A stretch of 64,000 bases of DNA from Enoplolaimus lenunculus. Lineage: Eukaryota > Nematoda > Enoplea > Enoplida > Thoracostomopsidae. Numbering within the stretch: the first letter of the stretch is position 1; every line of letters begins with the position of its first letter. The position numbers and the translations under genes were made by a program. The DNA is taken from the NCBI GenBank assembly GCA_030248215.1, contig JASANG010001003.1:1-64000 (forward strand). Direction: 5' to 3'. Positions 11,757 to 21,831 of the stretch are shown here, piece after piece. The notes under the pieces were generated by a model. It had not been told where the DNA came from, ran no database searches, and was given only the letters and a program-made list of their open reading frames with translations.

Positions 11757-12225
11757 ATAACGCAGAGTAAGGTTACGCTTTAACTATTTTTTGTTTAGGC
11801 TTAGACTTATTTTAAGCTCATTATTACGCTACGCTTAATACGTTTCTAGGTTAAGAGGTGCACTGTTACCGCTCTGTTCTATATTGACCAATTTGCGTAT
11901 ACCGTGTCACAATTTTCGACTGGTTTTGTTTTATTTTTGTCAGCCAACATTTACCAAAAAAGCTTAAAATTCCAACTATTTTTGGTCAAATGTCGGCTGA
12001 CGAAAATTTGAGCCTGAACCAGTCGAAAATTGTGACACGGTACACGCTTTTGGTCAATATATAGAACAGAGCGGTAACAGTAGTACCTATATAGCATATT
12101 CTTAAAGCCTAAAAACATATTTAAGCGTAAGCGTAATAATGAGCTTAACCTGAAGTCTAAGCCTAAACAAAAAAAATAGTTTAAAGCATTAACCTTTACT
12201 CTATTACATTTATCAGCACCCAATG
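11757..12225. repeat. Palindrome centre flanked by inverted TTAGGC-type elements
   Basis: The two arms meet here: GTCAGCCAACATTTACC at 11939 onward pairs with GGTCAAATGTCGGCTGAC ending at 12001. Only about 17 unpaired bases (11962-11978) lie between. On each side is a TTAGGC-rich foldback element (about 11757-11905 and 12035-12225), so the centre is itself a large inverted repeat of mobile elements. Confidence 0.85.
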
Positions 12226-12389
12226 ATTACACTGTTCCTGCTGAATCTCATATGAATATTTGTTCAAATTTAGGAATATCATATGATACTCGCATAAATG
12301 ACCCACAGTATCATGTGACATACCGTCTCTTGATACACATTGTCTATCATTTGACTGCGGTGGTGTTGTAAGCTAGAAATGGGCTCATA

Positions 12390-12650
12390 CACTGTAAATT
12401 TCAGTGAGTTGATTTTAACTCAGAATGAGTTGAATCACTCAGTCTGAGTTAGGATTACACAGAACTCAGAAGTTTGAGTTGATTCAATTCATACTGACAT
12501 AATTAATCAACTCACCCAGAGTCAACTCAACTCGGAGTGAGAATCACCTCAACTCAGAGTGAGTTAATGTTTACTGATACTAATTCAGAAATAACCAACT
12601 CGCGAGCTGAATTGATTTATCAACTCATTGGAATTTACAGTGTATGACAT
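12390..12650. mobile_element. GAGTTGATT-type MITE (right arm)
   Basis: About 250 bp starting CACTGTAAATTTCAGTGAGT and ending in the inverted sequence, with arrays of TGAGTTGATT and AACTCA. It has inserted into an older CATATG-rich element of the kind seen at 41021-42569. Confidence 0.75.
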
Positions 12651-12769
12651 TCGAGATTTGTCTGTTGACTCGATATAAGAGCCCGAATTTTAACGTTGAC
12701 GTCGAATCAACATGGGACAAACCGTGTCCCACCTGCCACGGTTATAACACGAATTCCGCATTATACAGT

Positions 12770-13003
12770 GGTCAAAGTACGCAGAAAATGCATTATTTCA
12801 CCTTCGCTTACTATTGTTACTTACAGAAGAACGAGACTTCACAAGCCTTGACGAAATAAGCTTACTCTATTGCAGTCCCGCAGAAAAACGTTCCGCTCCT
12901 GATTTTTATACAGTGGCCAAACTACGCAGAAAATGCATTATTTCACCCTCGTTTACTATTGTTACTTACAGAAGAACGAGACTTCACAAGCCTTGACGAA
13001 ATT
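12770..13003 (+). repeat. Direct duplication of the peroxidase exon a acceptor region
   Basis: Two copies of an about 90-bp segment (12770-12858 and 12912-13003), both ending GACTTCACAAGCCTTGACGA. They are separated by the end of a TTAGGC-type element (AGTCCCGCAGAAAAACGTTC). The second copy holds a candidate acceptor (TTACTTACAG ending 12971) in phase 1 with the peroxidase frame. Confidence 0.7.
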
Positions 13004-16000
13004 ATGGCGAGCAGTGAAGACAACGAATGTGTTCCAACTCAACGCACAGTTGACTGCAGACGCAATCAATGCTTCAATTTGATGTATCGAACACTCGACG
13101 GGACTTGCAATAATTTCAATCGGCCGTTGCTCGGCGCTGCGTTTACTGTTCCAATGCGTCATATGCAGTACAAATACGACGATGGACTCAGTGCACCTGT
13201 TGGTAAAAATAGTTGTTTGCTTAACACAAGGCTGCCATTCTAAAATTAGGGTGCCAGAGCTCAGTACCGGACTCGCATCGAAAAACCCGTTTGATACTGG
13301 GATTCGATTGCTTGTAACCGTAATAATTAGTGAAATAATGTAAAAGTGCTAATTTAGGCTAAAGCAATTATGCAGATTAGTCTGTACACTGCAAAAAATG
13401 TTGAGTCAAATTGATTCTCTCCGAAATAGGCTTTTCCTGACTACACAAAATGAGTCAAAATTTGACTCCGACAGAGTCAAATTCGATTCACTGAGTCTCA
13501 AGTTTGACTCTGGCGGAGTTGAATTTGACTCAGTTTGTATAGTTTCGGAACAGCCTGATTCGGAGAGAGTCGCAATTTGAGTCACCAGTTTTTGTAGTGT
13601 AGTTAACAAACAGCTTAAAATTTTAGAACCCCAATGTGTCAGGTTAACACCAAAGGATAATACGTTTTCAAACAAAAATCTTTATCGAAATTCGTTCCGT
13701 AGTTCCTGAGATCCTCGCCGGATGGACAGCCGGGCATTTACCGTTCGACCCCAGAGTACAAAACTTGAAACGCTTGGCGAAACTCCGAGCTTCACTTGAA
13801 GTTTCGATCCGCTCAATTTCTTGTTACGGCTCTCATCAAAGCATAGGCCCTCATTGAAACGCATTTGGCGTAAAACTTTGAATTTTGGTTTGTTCAGAAT
13901 CTCGCTAATTACCTACAAATCCAAATACCCGTTCAAATATGATTCTTAATCATACAACTGCTGAAATCGAGTTAAAATTTTCAGGTTCAATTCAACGGAA
14001 TATGCCCGAACCGCGTGACGTCTCCGTATCCGTTATAAGTTCACCAACTCTTGTCCAGCATAACCGGTACAATGCAATGGTAATGCAATGGGGCCAGTAT
14101 ATCGCTCACGATTTGACTAAAACGACAAATTTACCAGAAGAAAAGTGTACTTCCTGTACTGCGCCGGATCCACGCGGAGTTTGTATGAATATTAACGTTC
14201 CACCGTTTGATCGAAGCGCTAATACGTTCGGATGCGAAGGATCCGATACTGGAAGACGGTGTTGTATTGAAAATCCACGGTCGGCACCTGTATGCGGGTC
14301 TGGCGAAACTACCCCAAGGTATTTATAAGACGATGGTCATCCTAACGGCATTCGTACCTACTCGCTTACTTTTCTACCCCCCGCACTAATTTGACAGAAA
14401 GCAAAACTCTCCCCACATCACTGTTTGTTATTATCCTAAACTTAAGCTAAAAGTTTAGGACTAAGCAACGGCTTAGGCTAAACTTAAACCCAAAGGCTTA
14501 ACTTAAGCCTTAACCTGATCCAAAACCAATGCTTAAGCATAAGACAAAAACAGGTTTTAGGACTTAACAACGGCTTAGACTAAACTTAAACACAAAGGCT
14601 TAACCTAAAGCCTGAGCCTAATCCAAAGCCTACCCTTAAGCATAAGACGAAATAAGCTATATTTTGTTTAATTTAGCACATTATCGGGGGGACATCGTTG
14701 TAATCTAGCATGAAAAACGGGGTAATACATTCAGAAACGATCGCGGGTACAATTAGTATATTTTCGCAAAAATCGAAAATATAAACATTTATGGCGTTAA
14801 AACAGAACCCAAGCCTAAATATAACTAGTTTAGCCTGGTTTGCGCAATGCGCAAAAATTAACGAATACACAACAGTCTGCATGCTGTTGGAACAACACGG
14901 TTTGTACGATCCTTGTTCGAAGTTTTGCCTAAAGAACTACGTTGGTAATCGCCCCTCGGCCCTCTTGCACTCGAGTCAAGCATGCTACCGCTACACCATG
15001 TGGTCATTGCACCAATTCCCTATACCGGTTGTTTTAAGAAATAAAATATATTGTAAACAAATTAACGCTGGAAAGTTGCCCAAAATACGTATGTGTGGAA
15101 TTCCAGCTTTAATATATAGATATGCATGAAAAAAGTAAGGCGACATAAAAGGACGAGACACAGACACGATTTAGTATTCCTTCCTATAAAAGTGGGAACT
15201 GCACGGTCCTGCACGACCCCTGTTCGAAGTTTTGTCCAAAGTTATTGACCACGCCTGTGGAATCGAACCTCGGCCGTCTTGCATTGCACTCGAGTTAAGC
15301 CTGCTTTCACTACACCATGCGGTCGATTGCAACAACTTCTTAATCCGGTATATGTGCACGAGTATGGCAATCTTTTTGCTTTCACATACACTTCACCCTG
15401 ATCAAAAACCGACACTATATATAACATTTGGGTGAGCCAGTCTTGGTTGGCATATGTACTTCAAATATCCCAAACGTTTTTCATGGTAAATGCAGGCCCG
15501 AAGCCAGCTCACCTTGGCAGGTGGCGCTAAATAATTTTCAGGAGGGGCAATCAAGGGTTTTTTCTAAGCGGGGATGAAAATTGTTCAATGGGGGTTGAAA
15601 TCATTTTGAAAAACGAAAAACGCGTTTTGTCGGTTTTTGAAAATGAGTTAAAACGCTAAAATGTGTTTTACGGTCACATTTTAGTTTTGTGACAAAACAG
15701 CGTTAATATGAGTTTCTCTGGTTAAAATTGCGTTTTTATAAAGTTTCTGTGTGAAAAACGAAAAACATTTTGTTAAAATTTGAACGCGGATTCAATATAA
15801 TTATGCTCGGGATCATAGGAGCTAAACATTTCAATTAAACAATCTTTAATTTGTTTCAGACAACAACTCAACGAAAATACGGCATTCATCGATGCATCAA
15901 CTGTTTACGGAAGTTCCGTACCGGATTTGCGTCGTCTTCGCGAAGGATCAACGCCGCTACTACGCACTGAACTCATCAACGGATTCGAATTCCTGCCACG

Positions 16001-18808
16001 AAAACCGGATAACGATTTTATAGCCGGAGACGATCGGGTCAACGTATTTGTAGGACTCGCGGCGGTGCATACCCTTTGGGTCCGCGAGCATAACCGAATC
16101 GCTCGGCGACTGCGTCAACTCAATCCATCGTGGTCGGCAGACAGAGTCCTGCACGAAACGAGGAAAATTGTCGGTGCACAACATCAAATTATTACCTTTA
16201 GCGAATGGCTACCGAAAATCTTAGGCGCTGAGTACAGTAGTCGGATTGGTCCGTACAGAGGCTACAATCCATCAGTGGATCCGAGTATGTCTATCGAGTT
16301 CACCACTGGCATATTTCGATTTGGACACGGACTGATACAAGAATTTTTTCCACGCACGGACGCCGGCGGGAATACGTTACCTGAGGGTGGATTGAATTTT
16401 GTTGAAGGTTTAGAACAGCCTACACGGCTATTCGAGGGAGGCGTAGCGGCAATTTTAAGAGGAATGTCAAATTTGAGAAGTAAAATGCCACAATCAGGCG
16501 TCACCGTAAGCGCTACGGAACAGTTGTTTGGCGATCAAGATTTAGTTGCGTTAAATATTAATCGAGCACGTGACAACGGGATCAGTGGATACAATGAGTT
16601 CAGACAATTTTGTGGACTGCCACGCGGGGTGCGATTTTCAGATTTCAGCGCACAGATTAGCAACGATGCAGCGTTGACGGCACTTGAAAATTTGTACTCA
16701 CAAGGTGGACCAGGTAAGAATTGTATGTGCAACTGCAAAAACTGGTGAGTCAAATTGACTGTTTTTGCAATAGGCTTTTCGGGACTACACAAACTGAGAG
16801 TCAAAATTCGACTCCGCTAACGTCACTCAGCGAGTGAAATTTGACTCTGGCGAAGTTGCAATTTGACTCAGTTTGTGTAGTCCAGAAAAGCATATTTCAT
16901 AGCGAGTCAATTTGACTCACCATTTCTTGTAGTGCGGAAGTCGGGGGGGGGGGGATATTAATTTACGGTGGGGCTATTTATACTTTTTGTATAATTTTAA
17001 TGTCAACCGACGCTGTTCGTCGCCGTGGGACATCGTCCGTCAATGATCCGTATACCGTAATCACGGTGACGGACGTCCACGGTCGGCAACAAACAGCGCT
17101 GGTTGATATTAAAATTTTTAAAAATGTAAACTGCTTAGTTAATCTCGCCTTCAAAATGAAAAAATTTGCATGAGACAATATCGACACACAAGGCTGCACA
17201 GTTAATTAACAGCATTTGAGCGATTTCTATGTGGATTTTCATATTATCTTTTACTTGGTACAAATATAAAACCTAGTCAGCGTGATTGCAATTTTGCAAC
17301 CGTAAAATATTTCTCACACAACTTTTTAACCCTTTCACTCATAGAGTATACTATGAGCAACTAAATACAATAATGTACGAGCAATACACACACTGTGAGC
17401 AGTGTTTACCATTTATAACATATATGCGCAGTGCGAAATCTCCACAAGACGTGAGAGCCGCCTCGGGCTCGAGCGTCAAGCTCCTATAGCTCAGTGGTCA
17501 TCGTAAACGCCTCCCACCCGTGAGACTGGGGATCGAATCTTACCTTGAAATTACATCTCATATAGAATTGAAAATATTCATGTGAGAAAGCGTTAAGAAT
17601 GTGTTCTAATTGGCATATATATGTCTCTTGTTCATATGTAAAAAATCATTACAACAGCTGGAACGCTGTCCAAAGTACGTATGTGGAACATTCCAGCCAT
17701 ACTTCAGTATGTTTGAACATCGAATTTTAGGATTGCAATACGTAAATGTGCCTGTGTATGTGTGTATTTATAGACAGCGTAGATCTGTTCACTGCTGCAC
17801 TTATCGAAGACCCAATCCCTGGTGGTCTCATTGGTCCAGTGATGTCATGCGTACTTGGTGATCAATTTTCAAGAATCAGAGACGGAGACAGGTAACTTGT
17901 TTAAGTATTTACACTAGGGTGCAACCGGAACCGGAAAGTGAAAAAATACCGGAATGGGAGCCGGAACCAGAGAACAAAAAATACTTATTACCAGAAAATT
18001 AAACACACCAGTTAGAATGCCAAAATCCTGATACAAATGCAGTAGGTGGAAGCGTATGATAAATTTTGGGGTATGGCACAAATTGAAAATTTTGACAATC
18101 ACACTATAATACAATTTTAGAAAAATAAGTTTAGAATAGTTTATATGCGATTTTCAATACAGAAAGTAAGTAACTGGAAAAATCTGGTGAAAAAATACCA
18201 GATTTATTGCCGGAACCGGATAGTGAAAAATACCCGATTTCACCACCGAAACCGGAATTCCGGTTGCACTCTAATATTTACCAAATTATTCAACTTAAAA
18301 TCACTTTGACACACCTAAACTTCATGACAGAAGTTAAAGCAGGCAGGCTGGTGGCTGCAGAAGTTTCTGACAGAGGCCCGCATAAAATTTTTTTTAACAA
18401 AATGCGGCTACCACAGGTCATCACAAAGCGTTTTAAATAATAGAACAAAAATTCGTAAAAACGGCACACAATTCGCGTCAAAAGATAACACAATTTCAAC
18501 CATATCCTCTGTTTATAACGCCTAGTACAAGAAAATTAGCACCTATAAAACAACTAAATTAAAAATTTTTTGAAATTTTTGACCAAACCCAAATGTATAA
18601 CACTGATGATCTTTACAGGTTCTGGTGGCAAAATCCGGGCGTTTTCACATCGGCTCAACGTGCCGCCCTCGAACAAGTATCACTGGCGCGAGTAATCTGT
18701 GAGAACGCTGAAAACTTTTCATTTGTCAATCGCGACTTTTTGTCAGTGGAGAACGGAGTTGATTGCAGTCAAATCCCTGAGTTACAGCTTGATGCATGGA
18801 GAAGCTAA
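13004..18808 (+). CDS. Animal haem peroxidase (peroxinectin/peroxidasin-like), five exons
   Basis: Exons: a 13004-13202, b 13985-14318, c 15860-16713, d 17774-17891, e 18619-18808. Phases agree and the sum is 1695 nt, 564 codons plus stop, covering a whole animal peroxidase domain. Family: haem enzymes that use hydrogen peroxide to oxidise substrates, mostly secreted. Seen: YRTLDGTCNN at the domain start; MQWGQYIAHDLT with distal His108; Arg237 in AGDDRVNV; LWVREHN; FRFGHGL with proximal His334; and the ALNINRARDNGI block. Odd: the acids that form ester bonds to haem in myeloperoxidase (Asp94, Glu242) are replaced by Ala107 and Val240. No signal peptide is visible. The frame stays open upstream to a phase-1 acceptor at 12971, so a 5' exon is probably missing at the palindrome centre. 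It is convergent with POLA1, 1.3 kb apart. Confidence 0.9.
13240..13890. repeat. Interspersed repeat with hairpin tail, split by a GAGTC MITE
   Basis: Same family as 34349-35100: shares TAATAATTAGTGAAATA, the GTTCCTGAGAT block and the ACTCCGAGCTTC tail. A GAGTC-type MITE (13385-13600) is inserted in it with flanking TA. It fills most of the intron between peroxidase exons a and b. Confidence 0.6.
13385..13600. mobile_element. GAGTC-type palindromic MITE (right arm, intron a)
   Basis: Ends CACTGCAAAAAATG and TTTTTGTAGTG in inverted order, flanked by TA on both sides. The interior is nearly self-complementary, with repeated GAGTC/GACTC and several TGAGTCA matches. Confidence 0.8.
14400..14670. 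mobile_element. TTAGGC-type foldback element (right arm)
   Basis: Hexamer-rich sequence (TTAGGC and TTAAGCC variants) in the intron between peroxidase exons b and c. Mirror of 9350-9615. Confidence 0.55.
14936..15326 (-). repeat. Dimeric tRNA-derived SINE, family 1 (right arm)
   Basis: Minus-strand mirror of 8703-9095. The head at 15243-15326 has the acceptor-stem-like GACCAC/GTGGTC pair and B box GGTTCGATTCC. The second head is at about 14936-15006. Located in the intron between peroxidase exons b and c. Confidence 0.7.
16732..16935. mobile_element. GAGTC-type palindromic MITE (right arm)
   Basis: Starts about 18 bp after the exon c donor. Inverted arms GGTGAGTCAAATTGACT and AGTCAATTTGACTCACC. 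A poly-G run of 10 follows at about 16944. Confidence 0.8.
17479..17545 (+). repeat. tRNA-like SINE head, family 2 (right arm)
   Basis: A box TAGCTCAGTGG at about 17489 and B box GGATCGAATC at about 17529, tRNA-like spacing. Mirror of 6470-6540. Confidence 0.65.
17912..18280. mobile_element. hAT-like MITE with GGTGCAACCGG ends (right arm)
   Basis: Inverted ends CTAGGGTGCAACCGGAA and TTCCGGTTGCACTCTAA, flanked by TATTTAC on both sides. It lies in the intron between peroxidase exons d and e. Confidence 0.7.
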
Positions 18809-20139
18809 AAGTTTATCATTCTATGAAGTTGAAGGGATAACCGGGTATAAACATTAACTGCCTAAGGGTGCGGGTATATGCCTGGAGCGGTGAGCCTGCA
18901 AGACTGGTTTTATAGCTGAGGGCACCTTGTGGTTTGTACTCAACCACTTCTACACAACGACTAGGATTCCATGGTCAATATGGGTTGTAAAGTGGAGCCT
19001 GAATATTGAAAAGCGTGTGCAATATTTGTTTATGTTTATATTTGTATTGAGCACTGCCTGAATGTTTTTTATTCTTATTATTGCTTTGTTTGTCGTAATT
19101 TGCGTTAAGGGGGCCTCGTGTAAAGGGAAGAGTCTCAATGAGATTCTATTGTAAATTTCAAATACTGTACGGTTCTCTCAGCTTATCATACTGTTCCAAT
19201 TCAGTCATTAAGTTTCAAAATTTAATCAATTTAATATTTAGAGAGTTTAGAATTTAACGAAATTCGTAACAATCATACTTTATTTCCGTAAATATATGTA
19301 CACATACAGTTGGGAAACAAGTGATAAATTATCGGAACTAGCGGTTGGAAACTTCGTGCGCACCGGAATCTTTTATTGCCAAACCCTGATTTTGTATCTC
19401 AAAATCCTCCGGGTTTACTTTTTGGTTTAGTTTGTTTTATAGAAGCAGATGTATAGCTTTTCTATAGATGTGCAATATATCTTTATGTCAAAATTGTACC
19501 AAATATAACGCCATTTTTGCTAGTTTATTGCAATGTATAACTTAATGCTTTATAGCCCCGCTCCAAGGATAATGTGAGCCAAGTTTATTCACAACAACAA
19601 AATGATCGATTGCACTCAAAATCATATTCATTTAAAATGCCCGGCACAACACGAATATTGTTTGAAATTTCGGCCTATGATAATTTCAGGAGAGTTTTCT
19701 TTCCCATAGGAATTGTAATGGAAGGCTTTAGGCCATAGTTACGCTTCGGCGTAGGCTTAGCCATTGCCAGCGAGGGCAAATTAAACAGAAGCGTATTCCT
19801 AAGCCAACTAAGCCTGAACGTATAAACAAGCATATTCCTAAGCGTAAGCAAAAATTTAGTCTAAACGTAATTCTCAATCTATTGCATTTCCCCGGAAAAA
19901 CGAACCGCCACTGATCCATACACGGGCAATAAATTCAGTACATTGACATTGAATTATAGCTGTTATAGTAGTCATCTCAAAATCCAAAGCTAATCATTGT
20001 CTTTTCGAGCAATAAGATCATAGAAGACAAACCTGGTTCAAAAACATATTCTAATACGACACTAAAAATTACAAAATATCATGATTAAAACTAAAATATC
20101 AAATTGAGCATAAAAGATCAAAGCATACAATCATCTACT
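18809..20139. other. Convergent intergenic spacer between peroxidase and POLA1
   Basis: Holds a TTAGGC-type foldback element at about 19720-19930 and otherwise AT-rich sequence. Both genes end into this spacer. I see no further coding signal. Confidence 0.7.
19720..19930. mobile_element. TTAGGC-type foldback MITE (right arm)
   Basis: Mirror of 4037-4245. CCTAAGC-type hexamers between GGC/GCC-rich ends, including AATCTATTGCATTTCCCCGG. Confidence 0.6.
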
Positions 20140-21831
20140 TCAAGTTCTTCGCTTCGAACCATCCACCCGAAGGAGACTTCCAAATACCACTCCCAAATCA
20201 ATTTCTGAAAACGAATTTTGTCGAAGAAACTCTTGAGCTGTAGTCAACAACGAACGATAGAACGCTTTGACTGAGTTGTCTGCCATTTCGATGACAACGT
20301 CTGAAAATCAGTGCGAATTAATATCAACAAAGAAACGATACAAAAAGCTATCAAAACTTTACCTCAATCACGAACAAACAAATAATCGATAAAACAAACA
20401 AACAAACAAACGATAAACACACGCAAACAAACACGAAATTAAGTCAGAAATTTAACCAGCATTAGTTTACCTCTGTTATCTAGGGTCAGCTTTCGGAAAC
20501 ATTTGTCAAAATCAAAAATTTCAGTGAAATGAACCAACTGCGCCATGAGATCATCCGACGAATACTAAAAACAAACAAACATTAAAAATAGTTTAGATCT
20601 AACTATGTAACTCAGCGTAATTAAAAAATTTTCGAAATCCTAAAAACCAAAAAATACTTGAAACACTAAACCACAACTAAAAACACGTGACACAACAAAA
20701 AAATATATTTTTTACACTTTATTTTACTAATGCTATACACTCTAAATCTAATCTAAACCAGCAGCTTTTACAAACCTCAGAATGTAGAATTCCGACTTTA
20801 CATGTAGGGCACAATGGCCGTCCTTGAGCGTCAAATCTCTTTGGCACTATTCGAATTCTTTGTGAACACGTTTCGTTTTCGCAACACATCCAATGCTAAA
20901 ACTCATCAGGTCGTTGATACTAACTTACAAAAATTCTAATAAATAGAAAGTGAGCCAATGTTCCGGAAAATAATACTGTTTTCTCTTAGACATTTACAAG
21001 CTAAACGTTTTATGCAACCAAATACCGTGGTTTCATTACAAAAAAACCGTTTCAAAATTAACTTACTTCGTAATATTTTTTAATCGCTTGTTTGATTTGG
21101 GCTTCAAGTTGATTCTCGAGTACTTCAATATGCTCAGTTGGAACAAAACTACAGTTCAACGTTGGACAAAACGTCAAATTAATGCGACACTTTCCATCCT
21201 GAAACAAGGGAAAAACAATAAAGTTGCGCCATTACAATAAACTCAAGGAACCAGAACCGTGTATAACTGGGCAATGCGGACGTTGGCCGAGACGCACTAA
21301 ACCGATCCGTCGATAAATCGTCATTGGACAGGAATTCCACAACATCATATTACACTTGTCATTTAGAAACGGGAACAATAATAACGCAATTAAGTAAAAT
21401 TTAAGTTAAACAAAAATCTACTATATTTTAATTTATTTGCAAACAGGAATAAAAACGTCATAGATTGTAAATCATTAGTCTATTAATCTCTTAAACCAGA
21501 GTATGCAACTGGGTATGCTACTGTTATGTAGACAAACGAGAAAAATGCTGTTGCACATTTTATGGCATGAAAAGTATCCAGGTTTCATAAGCTTGTCGAA
21601 ACAGTCATCACCGACTGTTGTTCTTACTAATCAAAAACTGCATACAACCAGAAATAATTTCACTTACCACCGAAATGGCTTCATACACTAAGCTGCTTGT
21701 TTTGCACTGCGGACATGCGAATACAAACGGGTCACATTTATCTGTATTAACACCTGCCAATCCGAGCATATACAGGTCGTCTTCTTGATCTGCTTTCGAT
21801 GCTAAATGTTGAAATCCAGTGGCGTCGATGC
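20140..21831 (-). CDS. POLA1: POLA1 exons 32-36: C-terminal zinc modules, in right palindrome arm
   Basis: Exons: 21668-21831, 21067-21198, 20776-20895, 20471-20564, 20140-20300. They encode the CPQC...CPTLNC module and the WMCCENETC...CPTC module. In the family this region binds the B subunit (POLA2). The copies at 2117-3825 and 120-1419 are broken, which suggests that this set is the functional one. Confidence 0.92.

Larger units (their letters stand above)
2021..11961. repeat. Left arm of giant palindrome
   Basis: Reverse complement of about 11979-21930. Matching points seen directly: POLA1 exon 36 (3665-3825 against 20140-20300), peroxidase exon c (7306-8159 against 15860-16713), the MITEs at 7084-7288 and 10435-10650, and the centre. 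Coordinate sums drift only from about 23940 at the centre to 24019 at exon c and 23949 at the outer end, so indels between the arms are small. Identity is high but not complete. Divergence concentrates in peroxidase exons a and b and near the centre. Confidence 0.95.

Noticed and set aside
14791-15129. 112-residue open frame
   Set aside because: Covers the SINE head and tail in the peroxidase intron. A similar frame appears in the left arm only because the SINE is duplicated there.
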